IMG/VR virus record: IMGVR_UViG_3300044960_000372
Coordinates: 1-37,322 of that record
From: a virus
Direction: 5' to 3' (one strand)
Length of the DNA stretch: 37,322 bases
The notes under the pieces are model-generated. The model made no database searches. It saw only the letters and a program-made list of their open reading frames with translations, and had not been told where the DNA came from. Positions 1 to 7,007 of this stretch are shown here, piece by piece. Position 1 is the stretch's first letter. Each line of letters starts with the position of its first letter. A program made the translations under genes and the position numbers.

Positions 1-127
1 CGTCCGGGAGTACCCGCGATGATGAGAGAGAATCCGAGGGAGCGCCCGATCCTGTTCTCCGGCCCGATGGTGCACGCGCTCCTCGACGGACGGAAGACGG
101 TCACGCGGCGGATCGTGCGCGAGCGCG
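1..127. repeat. Terminal direct repeat, left copy (assembly overlap)
   Basis: Bases 1-127 are identical to 37196-37322. The repeat begins and ends at arbitrary points inside one gene and its leader. Its length equals a common maximum k-mer of short-read assemblers. It is therefore best read as the overlap left when a circular or circularly permuted genome is linearised, giving 37,195 unique bases. A true short terminal repeat cannot be excluded from sequence alone, but a packaging repeat would not be expected to sit inside a coding region. Confidence 0.9.
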
Positions 128-477
128 AGGGCTGTCGGATCGACGTCACGCGCGACGGCGTCCCGGTCTACGTGACGGGCGCGCCCGACGATGGCGGCGA
201 GCCGATCCCGTGTCCGTCCCGCATCACCCTCGAGCTCACCGACGTGCGCGCCGAGCGCCTTCACGACATCACGGAGGAGGACGCGCGCGCGGAGGGTGTG
301 ACGCCGTTCCGCAAGGACCCCGAGGGCGACTGCTGGAGCGACGGCACGCATCGCACGGCGTTCGAATTTCTATGGAACGAGATCCACGGCTGGAGCCCGA
401 ACGCGTGGGAGCAAAACCCATGGGTCTGGCGGCTGGCGTTTCGCCGCATCGAGAAGGAGATAAACCATGGCCGCTGA
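19..477 (+). CDS. ASCH-domain-like phage protein
   Basis: The 152-residue product opens with RPILFSGPMVHALLDGRKT followed by VTRRIV. This signature is common in phage ASCH-like proteins, a PUA-related fold thought to bind RNA or modified nucleotides; the exact role is unknown. The ATG at 19 has GGGAG at 6-10, eight bases upstream. On the closed circle the same frame is open back to an ATG at 37160 that overlaps the stop of the preceding gene (TGATG), so a 170-residue form is possible. The next gene starts at 467, ten bases before this stop, so the two are probably translationally coupled. Family assignment is from the motif only. Confidence 0.7.
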   Translation: MMRENPRERPILFSGPMVHALLDGRKTVTRRIVREREGCRIDVTRDGVPVYVTGAPDDGGEPIPCPSRITLELTDVRAERLHDITEEDARAEGVTPFRKDPEGDCWSDGTHRTAFEFLWNEIHGWSPNAWEQNPWVWRLAFRRIEKEINHGR

Positions 478-1276
478 CTCGACGCTCGACGTGCCCCGCG
501 GCACGATCAACTTCCACAACACGCACCACGTCCCCTCGGTCGCCGACGCTCGCGACGCGGTGATCGCCGCCGCGCGGGCGTGGGTCTTCGCCGGCCCGTC
601 CGGCGATCGGGATAACCCGACGGACGCCTTCAAGCTCGCGGCGGACCTGTCGCGAGCGGTGCGCACGCTCGTCGACGCCGAGGAGACGTGGGGCGCGGCC
701 GCCGACCTCGTACGCGGCGCGGAAGACCGAGCCGCCGAGAAGGAGCGGCTGGCTACGGAAGCGTGGGCCGAGGTTCGGCGCCTCAGGGCCGCTCTGCGTG
801 AGGCGCACGGCCAGCTGGTGATGGCTGAGACGACGAACGAGCGCGACGCCGCCATTGCTCGTGCCGAACAGGCCGAGCGCGAGCGCGACGAGCTGGAGGC
901 ACGCGTGCGGGAGCTGGAGGCGGCGCTCGGCGACTCGCCTGCCGTGAGCACGCCCCGCCTGCGCCGCGGCGATGTCGTTCGCGTCAAGGGCTCCGCGCTG
1001 GTCGAGCTGCGATACCGCCCCGTGCTCGCGCGCGCGGCCGGGGCCTCGGAGCGCCTGCCAGATTCGATGGCGCTGACGTGTCCGGGCCCCCTCGGAGCGG
1101 GCGCCGGGGCCCCTCGGGGCCTCGGAGCGGGCGCCGGGGCCCCTCGGGGCCTCGGAGCGGGCGCCGGGGCCCCTCGGAGCGGGCGCCGGGGCCCCTCGGA
1201 GCGGGCGCCGGGGCCCCTCGGGGCCTCCTCGTACGTCGAGGGGCTCGTCGAGAGGGACGCGAGGCAGGCGAAGTGA
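467..1276 (+). CDS. Coiled-coil protein with a broken copy of a small C-terminal domain
   Basis: The ATG at 467 follows AAGGAG by seven bases and overlaps the upstream gene by 11 bp. Residues ~75-155 are a heptad-rich, Arg/Glu/Ala coiled coil. Residues ~163-184 (LRRGDVVRVKGSALVELRYR) match the gene at 32703-33206 almost exactly, but homology stops right after the RYR tripeptide. There the other copy continues as a ~35-residue beta-rich tail, while this one runs into a GC-rich tandem repeat and ends in low-complexity Gly/Ala/Pro/Arg sequence. The intact module looks like a small beta-barrel (KOW/SH3-like) domain; function unknown. The true C-terminus may have been lost or distorted by the repeat. 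Confidence 0.6.
   Translation: MAADSTLDVPRGTINFHNTHHVPSVADARDAVIAAARAWVFAGPSGDRDNPTDAFKLAADLSRAVRTLVDAEETWGAAADLVRGAEDRAAEKERLATEAWAEVRRLRAALREAHGQLVMAETTNERDAAIARAEQAERERDELEARVRELEAALGDSPAVSTPRLRRGDVVRVKGSALVELRYRPVLARAAGASERLPDSMALTCPGPLGAGAGAPRGLGAGAGAPRGLGAGAGAPRSGRRGPSERAPGPLGASSYVEGLVERDARQAK
1036..1230 (+). repeat. GC-rich tandem repeat array inside a gene
   Basis: The core CTCGGAGCGGGCGCCGGGGC recurs at 1091, 1121, 1151, 1173 and 1195, so the first spacings are 30, 30 and then 22, 22 and 22 bp. Degenerate edges lie at 1036 and 1217. Each unit holds the palindromes GGCGCC and GGGGCCCC. The 22-bp units change reading frame from copy to copy, and two overlapping frames stay open across the array. 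The array falls exactly where a duplicated protein domain is cut off. Confidence 0.85.
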
Positions 1277-1346
1277 GCCGGGCAATCGAGTCGGCACCGA
1301 CTTGTGCATCCGGCGCTGAGGAGTCGCCGAGAAAGGAGTGACGGAC

Positions 1347-1757
1347 ATGAACGAGCTGAAGTGGAGCTACTCCGACGACCAGTGGTCGGAGGAGTGGTCA
1401 GGAACCTGCGCCTCTAGGCAGGAGGCGATCGAGCAAGGGACCGCCGAGTACGGCGGCAAGCCGTTCTATGTGGCTCCGTTCCGTAAGCCGTCGCCTCTGG
1501 AGATGTTTCCTCGAGTTGACGACTTCTTCGTCACCGCAGGGGCAAGGGCATACGAAGAAGCCGGCGTGGAGGACTGGCCCGCGCTCCCCGAGGAGGAGAG
1601 GGCGCGTTTCGCCAGGGAGTACGTGGCGCTGATCCTGCGGTACTTCCCGGACGTCCCGTTCTACGTGATGGCGGGCGGGGCCGAGCGCATCGACGAGGGG
1701 GGCGCGCTCACGGACGATGCAGCTACGCCGCGTCGTCAGGCCAGTTGCGGCGGATGA
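1347..1757 (+). CDS. Hypothetical early-arm protein
   Basis: This 136-residue product starts MNELKWSYSDDQWSEEW and is rich in Trp, Tyr and acidic residues. No family is recognised. The ATG at 1347 is preferred over the GTG at 1338 because AAAGGAG lies eight bases before it. It is the last plus-strand gene of the right arm. Its 3' end overlaps the 3' end of the convergent endolysin gene by 35 bp (1723-1757), so the two arms meet tail to tail with no room for a terminator. Confidence 0.6.
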   Translation: MNELKWSYSDDQWSEEWSGTCASRQEAIEQGTAEYGGKPFYVAPFRKPSPLEMFPRVDDFFVTAGARAYEEAGVEDWPALPEEERARFAREYVALILRYFPDVPFYVMAGGAERIDEGGALTDDAATPRRQASCGG

Positions 1758-2535
1758 CGTCGTCCACCGAGTCGCGCGGGTGCTCGACGGGTGGGTGTAC
1801 GATGCGGAAGTCCGCGACGGGCTGCACCGGCGCGTCGACGATGGTGGGCTCGTCGTCCTCGTCGTCGGTGCGGCTCTCCACGGCGTCGCCGACGACCCAG
1901 CTCGGGAGCCGACCGAGATGGTCGCACTGCACGCTGTTGGTGTCGACGAGCACGCCGGTGTTGCGCCAGATCATCCCGTTGGACTGGCCGTGCCAGTCCT
2001 GGCGCATGCACCACCCGCACCTCGGGTACGCGTCGCGTCCGCTTCGGTCGACGCACCGGCCGATGCCGAGCCAGTAGCGGACGACGCCGAGGGCGTAGAG
2101 CTCTTCGCCCGTGAGGGGTTGCGGAGAGCCCACGTAGAGCCCCGGCATCCACCCACCCCCCTTGATGTCGCGCGCCCACGTGTTGATCAACGTCGTGAGC
2201 TGCGCGAGGCCGCTCGGTGTCTGCCCCATGTTCCAGGGGTCGAGCCCCTCGAGGTCGAGCCACACCGTCGTGCCGGCGGGGATGCCGAGCGCTCGGAGCT
2301 GCGCGATCTCGTCTGCCGCGCCGTCCTTGTACTCGCCCGCGAACGTCACGGGCATGAAGGCGAGGCCAGCGTCGAGCACGTAGCGCAGGCGCGTCGCGGT
2401 CATCGCGCCGAGGTAGCCGACCAGACCGTCAACGCCCGTGGCTTTCAGCGCGCGCGCCTGAGCCTCCGTTCCGCTCTGCGAGAACGGCAGGCTGTCGACG
2501 ATGCGGGACCCGACGGGAACAACCTCGACTCTCAT
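1723..2535 (-). CDS. Endolysin, DUF1906-type glycoside-hydrolase-like
   Basis: The 270-residue product resembles the Rv2525c/DUF1906 glycosidase-like TIM-barrel family. The N-terminal stretch has GVDGLVGYLG, then FMPVTFAGEYKDG, the acidic WLDLEG strand expected at the active site (about residue 115), and a late VLVDTNSVQCDHLG segment. It would cleave peptidoglycan at the end of infection. The ATG at 2535 overlaps the stop of a 33-codon membrane ORF by the sequence ATGA. It ends the late operon, next to putative membrane lysis proteins. The last ~60 residues are acidic and Pro-rich and probably disordered. Confidence 0.7.
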   Translation of the reverse strand: MRVEVVPVGSRIVDSLPFSQSGTEAQARALKATGVDGLVGYLGAMTATRLRYVLDAGLAFMPVTFAGEYKDGAADEIAQLRALGIPAGTTVWLDLEGLDPWNMGQTPSGLAQLTTLINTWARDIKGGGWMPGLYVGSPQPLTGEELYALGVVRYWLGIGRCVDRSGRDAYPRCGWCMRQDWHGQSNGMIWRNTGVLVDTNSVQCDHLGRLPSWVVGDAVESRTDDEDDEPTIVDAPVQPVADFRIVHPPVEHPRDSVDDVIRRNWPDDAA

Positions 2536-2633
2536 GCGCAGCCTTTCACGAGAATGAGCGCCCAAACCGCGATGACGAGCAACATCGCGATGCCGAGGCC
2601 GGCCTCTTCGATCGGGCGCGGATCGAAGATCAT
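2532..2633 (-). CDS. 33-residue single-pass membrane protein (lysis cassette)
   Basis: The product MIFDPRPIEEAGLGIAMLLV continues into a hydrophobic stretch and ends LVKGCA. One transmembrane helix covers about residues 13-29, with an acidic N-terminal side. It is linked by ATGA overlaps both to the gene before it (stop 2630-2632) and to the endolysin after it. A holin, antiholin or pinholin-like role fits the location but is an inference. A purine-rich GGGAGGCGAGAG lies upstream of the ATG. Confidence 0.6.
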   Translation of the reverse strand: MIFDPRPIEEAGLGIAMLLVIAVWALILVKGCA

Positions 2634-2866
2634 ACTCTCTCTCTCGCCTCCCTTGTGAGCTGATCGAACGTCGCTCGAACGTCCGGGTGCACGTACCCTC
2701 TCGTCGCGCAGAGAGGGCAAGCGACGAGCGTAGGCTCGTCGTCTCGACGGTCTTCTTCGGCACGTGGCTCGTCGCGGAAGCGCGGGTAGCCACGGAACGG
2801 GCGGACCCTCATCGTCGGTTGCAGATCCGACGGAAGGTGGTACGGGTCGCGCCTATCGGCCGCCAC
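2630..2866 (-). CDS. Small CxxC protein in the lysis region
   Basis: The product has 78 residues from a GTG at 2866, or 60 from an ATG at 2812. The GTG is preferred because it overlaps the stop of the preceding small ORF (2853-2855) and has GGAG ten bases upstream. The C-terminal half carries VACPLCATRGYVHPDV, a single CxxC that could be half of a zinc site. No family is recognised. It is coupled by ATGA to the membrane ORF downstream. Confidence 0.5.
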   Translation of the reverse strand: MAADRRDPYHLPSDLQPTMRVRPFRGYPRFRDEPRAEEDRRDDEPTLVACPLCATRGYVHPDVRATFDQLTREARERV

Positions 2867-3017
2867 GGCGAATCCGCTCCGCCGCCTGCGCCGATGCAGA
2901 CCGCTCCGGAAGGATGTCCCTCACGCGTCGCTGCACGCTCGGTGCGAGCATATCGAGCAGCCACGGGACCCACTCGACAAGCGCGGCGAGCAGGCGGACC
3001 TTCGCATCATCGGCCAA
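2853..3017 (-). CDS. 54-residue helical protein, TTG start
   Basis: This ORF reads MADDAKVRLLAALVEWVPWL and continues as an amphipathic helix with a basic C-terminus ending IRRGGR. It fills the otherwise empty space between two coupled genes: its start overlaps the upstream stop by 11 bp and its stop overlaps the next GTG. A GGGGG run lies six bases before the TTG. The codon pattern (GC at third positions) looks like genuine coding. The hydrophobic Trp-rich segment suggests membrane contact; function unknown. Confidence 0.45.
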   Translation of the reverse strand: MADDAKVRLLAALVEWVPWLLDMLAPSVQRRVRDILPERSASAQAAERIRRGGR

Positions 3018-3621
3018 GGCATGCCCCCGCTAGCTGCGGCGCAAGCCTCAGCGCGTCCTCGACGGCCGGAGGAGGTTTGCCGCCTGCTCGACGCACTGTA
3101 TCGAGCACCCGACCTAGAGCGCTGGACGCATCACGCACGGCGCAGGCGATCCGACCGGTCTCGCCAGCCTGCCACGCGTCGATCATCTCCTCGGCCGTGA
3201 TAAGCTGCTCGCGGGCCTCCCTCACGAACGTGGCGCAGCTCTCAGCTAGCTCGAGATCGCTCTTCGCGATCGCAATCGAGGCGCACGCCTCGTCGCCGAC
3301 GCGAACGCCCTCGGCGACGGAGAGCACGACGGAACGGGCCGTCTCGCGCGGCGTCTCGGCGGGCCGGCAGCTCTGCCCGCCGATCGCCGTCGCGGCCGCG
3401 ACGAGGAGCACAGCGCCAGGGCCGGCCGCGCCGTCACCCCTGTCCGTGAAATACTTGATGGCGGCCGTCGCACCCGCCCCGAACGCTGCCGAGAGCGTCG
3501 CGATGAGCGTTGGATCGGGTCTCTGCTCCGGGTCGATTCCTGGGCGAGACAGGAACACGATGGCGACAAGCAGCCCGAGGAGGACCGCGGCGAGCGAAAT
3601 CGTCTTGGCGATCTGACCCAT
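3007..3621 (-). CDS. Membrane protein of the lysis cassette (holin/spanin candidate)
   Basis: The product has 204 residues. Residues 7-25 form a clear transmembrane helix. Two further hydrophobic segments follow at about 38-56 (containing FGAGATAAIKYF) and 67-82. The rest is a soluble helical domain with five cysteines and an AEEMIDAWQAGETG core. This is longer than a plain holin and could join a holin-like membrane part to a periplasmic spanin-like part. The sequence before Cys84 (AIGGQSC) is a poor lipobox. The ATG at 3621 has no Shine-Dalgarno sequence and lies 15 bases after repeat element 1. Confidence 0.5.
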   Translation of the reverse strand: MGQIAKTISLAAVLLGLLVAIVFLSRPGIDPEQRPDPTLIATLSAAFGAGATAAIKYFTDRGDGAAGPGAVLLVAAATAIGGQSCRPAETPRETARSVVLSVAEGVRVGDEACASIAIAKSDLELAESCATFVREAREQLITAEEMIDAWQAGETGRIACAVRDASSALGRVLDTVRRAGGKPPPAVEDALRLAPQLAGACLGR

Positions 3622-3636
3622 CGCCAGGGTCAGATC

Positions 3637-3653
3637 ACAAAAGAAGGCGTCAC
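3637..3653 (-). promoter_or_regulatory. Late-arm start-associated element, copy 1
   Basis: The minus strand reads GTGACGCCTTCTTTTGT. It lies one base after the TAG stop (3655-3657) of the tail-fibre gene and 15 bases before the ATG of the lysis-cassette membrane gene, which has no Shine-Dalgarno sequence. Four identical copies sit at other late-gene junctions. In this copy the TGA inside the element is not the stop codon of the upstream gene. Confidence 0.8.
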
Positions 3654-3654
3654 G

Positions 3655-5175
3655 CTACGACCACGCAAAGGTCTTCGTTATGCCGTTCGGGAGCCTCGCT
3701 TTGAGGAGCTCGCCCTCGAACCAGATGTAGATGCCGCCCGAGGGGTTGCCCGATGCGGAGCCCTGGGCCAGGTAGATCACGTTCGTAGATCCGCTCCCGA
3801 TCATCTCGGCGTTCTCGAACAGCGAGAGGCCGCGCGACGTGAGATAGAAGCCATTCGCCCCGCCCGCGGCGGCGTAGATCGCGTTGTTCATCACGTCGAT
3901 GCTCGACGACCCGTCCTGAATCTTGGTGCCGAACGAGCTGAGCTCGATCTTCAGCGCGCCGGCGCGCTGGAGCGTGATGGTGCTCGTCGCGTTGATCGTC
4001 AGCGTGCTGCTCAAGGTCATACTCCCGACAACACCGCGTGCGTGCCAGTCGGTGAGCGTCGAGCCAAATGTCCACGCGTCCCCGGAGCCCCACGTGATTG
4101 CCGCCGCGTCGCTACCGCCGGACGTTCGGCCAACGACAACGAGGGTGCTGACACCACCGTTGTATGGCACGCGCACGTAGCCGGACGATGCTGGCGTTCC
4201 GCCACCGAGCGAGATGAAGCTCCCGCTCCCGCCCATGAATCCGGTGCCGATCGTCCAGTTCGACGCCGCGCCGAGCGCGCCGCTGCTGTTGATCAGCGGG
4301 TTGCCCGTCGAGCCGGGGAGCGCCGTGACGCCGGTGCCGCCCTTGTTGATGGGCAGCGTCCCGGTCGTCATGCTGCTGTTGAGGCTGATCGCGTCCCACG
4401 TGATCGTCCCGCTGCCGTTCGTAGTGAGGACCGTGTTCGCGCTGCCGGCCGCGAGCTTGGTGACGGTGATGCCGGCGTTGTTCGCCACGTGCGCGTTCGT
4501 GATCTGCACGAACGAGTTGCTCGATCCGTTGCTCGTCAACACCGTGTTGGCCGAGCCGGGGGCAAGCTTCGTCACGGCGATCGCGGCGTTGCTCGCCACA
4601 TGCGCGTTCGTGATCTGCACGAACGTACCTCCGCTTCCGCTGCTGACGAGCACCGTGTTCGCGCTACCCCACGCGAGCGCGTTGGGGTCGAACGATCCGC
4701 CCGTGACGGTGGCGAGCCCAGAGCCGGAGACCGACGGGCCTCCGCCGCCGCCGCTCGCGGAGATCGTCACCTCGTTGGTGCCAGTGGAGATCGTGACGTT
4801 CGATCCAGCCTTGAGCGTGCGGAATGGGAGGTTCACGCCGCTCTTGGGGAGAGCGAGTTCCCCCTCGCCCGAGCCGACGTTGCTCGTCGTGTTTGCCTCG
4901 CCCGGAGGCGGCATCGGACCAAGGTTCTTGAGGCCGCCGGCGCCGTCGAGGCCGACGACGTCGTTTGCGTTGCCGGCGGGGATCTCCGGCCCGTCACCGC
5001 CTCCGCTCGCGGAGATCGTGACCTTCGTCGCCTCCGTTGCCGGATCATCCTCGACATCGATCTCGACGCCGTCGCCCTCGATGAGCTCGATGACTGGGCG
5101 CTGCGGGTAGTTGACGCCCAGCTTGCGCAAGATCCAGGGCCCGAGGATAGTGCCGAGCCAACCCCAACGCGCCAT
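3655..5175 (-). CDS. Tail fibre / receptor-binding protein with internal repeats
   Basis: The 506-residue product has a short N-terminal domain with a hydrophobic start, then VTISASGGG modules (about residues 52-62 and 136-146) and a tandem 37-residue repeat at 170-243 plus a partial third copy. A motif common in phage fibres, INKGGTGVTALPG, follows. The remainder is a beta-rich, Ser/Thr/Gly region ending GITKTFAWS. These are hallmarks of a trimeric fibre. There is no C-terminal chaperone signature. It starts three bases after the stop of the glycine-rich adhesin, so the two probably form the host-binding apparatus together. Confidence 0.7.
   Translation of the reverse strand: MARWGWLGTILGPWILRKLGVNYPQRPVIELIEGDGVEIDVEDDPATEATKVTISASGGGDGPEIPAGNANDVVGLDGAGGLKNLGPMPPPGEANTTSNVGSGEGELALPKSGVNLPFRTLKAGSNVTISTGTNEVTISASGGGGGPSVSGSGLATVTGGSFDPNALAWGSANTVLVSSGSGGTFVQITNAHVASNAAIAVTKLAPGSANTVLTSNGSSNSFVQITNAHVANNAGITVTKLAAGSANTVLTTNGSGTITWDAISLNSSMTTGTLPINKGGTGVTALPGSTGNPLINSSGALGAASNWTIGTGFMGGSGSFISLGGGTPASSGYVRVPYNGGVSTLVVVGRTSGGSDAAAITWGSGDAWTFGSTLTDWHARGVVGSMTLSSTLTINATSTITLQRAGALKIELSSFGTKIQDGSSSIDVMNNAIYAAAGGANGFYLTSRGLSLFENAEMIGSGSTNVIYLAQGSASGNPSGGIYIWFEGELLKARLPNGITKTFAWS
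4399..4668 (-). repeat. 111-bp tandem repeats in the tail-fibre gene
   Basis: Residues 170-206 and 207-243 of the fibre repeat the pattern GSANTVL, then FVQITNAHVA, then VTKLA. A third, partial copy starts at residue 244. At DNA level these are 4668-4558, 4557-4447 and 4446-4399. They are long enough to allow repeat-number change by recombination, which would alter fibre shaft length. Confidence 0.8.
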
Positions 5176-5178
5176 CGA

Positions 5179-6225
5179 TCAGCTCCCCGTCTTCCGGTAG
5201 AAGAAAATGCGGCAGCGGCCGCTACCGCCGTTGCCACCCGCGCCGCCGTTCACGCTCCCCGAAGACGACGCGCCTGCGGCGCCACCGCCGCCACCGCCCG
5301 CGCCGCTGCCGGCCACTGCGGACGCACCCGCGCTCCCCGACGTACCGGCGCCCGCGTTGTTCGCGTTGCCTCCGTTGCCTCCGTTGGCGCCGTGGCCGTA
5401 AGGGCCTGCCCCTCCGCCGCCGCCGCCGCCGCCGCCGAGGTACGAGCTCGCGTTGAGCCCCGTGTCACCGCAGACCCCTCCGATGAAGCCCTGCGGCGAA
5501 CCCCCTCCTCGTTCGTTGAGGAGGAATGCATGCAGACCGTTTCCGCTGCGCCCGCGCCCACCGACGTGCGGGGCGTTCGCAACGTGAGCGCAAGCGTCGG
5601 TTGAATGGCTGAACGCCACGAGCGCCCCGCGGACCGGCGGTCCGCCCATCGCGACCGCGTAGTAGTGCAGGCTGCCCCCATTGGCGTTGTCGATGTCGAG
5701 CAACGCCACCTCGTTGAGGTTCGAGCCAGCCGATCCGCCTCCTGCGCCACGAGCGAGCGCGAGCACCGTACCTCCACGCTTGATCACGGTGTCGCCGCCG
5801 TCGCCGCCATTGGCGGGCATGGGACCGCTCGCGGCGCCGACTCCGCCCGCTCCGATCTCGACGGTGAGCGTCTCGCCCGCGACTACCTCGATGATGCCCA
5901 CGGCGAGGACCGCCCCTCCGCCGCCGCCGCCGCCGCACGACAGGCGGTCGGAGCCTGCGGCCGGCCCGCCGCTTCCACCACCACCGCCGCCGCCGCACAT
6001 CTCGTAGAGGGCGTGCGTCGCGCCTGGAGGCACCGTCACCGTGTCGTTCGCCGTGAGCTCGATGGGAGCAGACAGCTTCGGGAGCTGGTCGTACAGGAAC
6101 GCCGTCCGATCGGCGAGCGTCTCGATGCTCGGATTGAACGAAGACGCTTGCGGAGGCGTCTCGTCCGAGACAAGCGGCACCGTCGCCGGCCACGAAGCGG
6201 GATTCCCAGGGACGTTTGCGCTCAT
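5179..6225 (-). CDS. Poly-glycine-rich tail adhesin
   Basis: The 348-residue protein has an N-terminal ~70-residue region (SFNPSIETLADRTAFLYDQL) that probably attaches to the baseplate or fibre. Several Gly runs of 6-9 residues alternate with short variable loops, and the protein ends SGRCRIFFYRKTGS. Alternating poly-Gly strands and loops are the design of T2/S16-type gp38 adhesins, in which packed poly-glycine helices display receptor-binding loops. That similarity is architectural; no sequence homology is claimed. The ATG at 6225 overlaps the preceding stop as ATGA. Confidence 0.6.
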   Translation of the reverse strand: MSANVPGNPASWPATVPLVSDETPPQASSFNPSIETLADRTAFLYDQLPKLSAPIELTANDTVTVPPGATHALYEMCGGGGGGGSGGPAAGSDRLSCGGGGGGGAVLAVGIIEVVAGETLTVEIGAGGVGAASGPMPANGGDGGDTVIKRGGTVLALARGAGGGSAGSNLNEVALLDIDNANGGSLHYYAVAMGGPPVRGALVAFSHSTDACAHVANAPHVGGRGRSGNGLHAFLLNERGGGSPQGFIGGVCGDTGLNASSYLGGGGGGGGGAGPYGHGANGGNGGNANNAGAGTSGSAGASAVAGSGAGGGGGGAAGASSSGSVNGGAGGNGGSGRCRIFFYRKTGS

Positions 6226-7007
6226 AGCTGATCGAACTCCCAATAACGAAAGTTCAGATTCCGACTCGGAATCCGATTCCCGGAGCCGTCGTCCTTGCTC
6301 CAGTAGCCCCACTGCCCATCAGGAAGTCCGACGTTGCTTTCTGGGTCGAGCTCCGAGGGGTCGTCCACCCAGATGACGCAGCGAACGAAGTTGTGCGCGT
6401 TCTTCCACTGCTTGAGCAGTGCAATCGCCTGATCGGACTCCGTCACCGGAACGTTGTGCCCGAGCCCGTATCCAGGATCGAGCGCGGTCCAGTCCGGCAC
6501 GTGTTGGTACGCGGCGCCGTAGACGATCACCCAGATGTCCGTCGGCCGCTCCGTCGCAGCGTTCGGATGCGAGACGCTGTCCCAGTCCCACGGCGCCGTG
6601 AACGTGCGGAGGTTCCCGACCGTGTCGATCTCCGTCCACTGACCGTGCCGATCGACAACACGGACCATCGGGCGCGAGAGCAGGTACTCGTGCAGCGCGC
6701 GAGCGATCGCCTCGTCGGACCCCATGCGCCGGTACCTGTCCAGCCATCCGCGCAGCCGAGCGGCATACTCCTCGTCCGTGTCGGAGAGGCCTCGGACGAT
6801 TCCGCGCGTGGCGCCGATCTCACGCAGCGCCGTCGGCGTTCCGCGCCCAGGCCATGCCGCCTGGATTCCCTCGAGCAGGGCATGAATCAGCGCGTCGCAC
6901 ATGAGCGCGCTCGTCCAGAGGTATTTGGCGGCGAGCTCGAACTTCGGCCGGTAGCTCAGCCACCAAGGCACAATCCGGTCGATGCCGTCGATCAGCCGCC
7001 CAGCCAT
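6222..7007 (-). CDS. Baseplate protein, Mu gp48 / P2 gpI-like
   Basis: This 261-residue protein follows the gp47/J-like gene directly (TGATG overlap), the usual place of the gp48/gpI family. The N-terminal helical half (about 20-110) has LSDTDEEYAARLRGWLDRYR. The C-terminal half is beta/Trp-rich and ends NFRYWEFDQL. It would complete the baseplate wedge and connect fibres. It is somewhat longer than typical members. Assignment rests mainly on gene order. Confidence 0.55.
   Translation of the reverse strand: MAGRLIDGIDRIVPWWLSYRPKFELAAKYLWTSALMCDALIHALLEGIQAAWPGRGTPTALREIGATRGIVRGLSDTDEEYAARLRGWLDRYRRMGSDEAIARALHEYLLSRPMVRVVDRHGQWTEIDTVGNLRTFTAPWDWDSVSHPNAATERPTDIWVIVYGAAYQHVPDWTALDPGYGLGHNVPVTESDQAIALLKQWKNAHNFVRCVIWVDDPSELDPESNVGLPDGQWGYWSKDDGSGNRIPSRNLNFRYWEFDQL

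Noticed and set aside
1-127. Packaging terminal repeat (DTR) of the phage
   Set aside because: The length and arbitrary position inside a gene fit an assembly overlap better; kept as an open alternative in the findings.
1036-1230. CRISPR array
   Set aside because: The repeats are contiguous GC-rich units without spacers, lie in an open frame, and no cas gene is present.
1723-2793. 356-codon version of the endolysin
   Set aside because: The first 86 residues overlap two coupled small genes in another frame and are Arg/Ser-rich; the ATGA-coupled ATG at 2535 is the better start.
3655-6225. Diversity-generating retroelement acting on the tail fibre
   Set aside because: No reverse transcriptase gene and no template/variable repeat pair with adenine-specific differences were found; the fibre repeats are ordinary tandem repeats.
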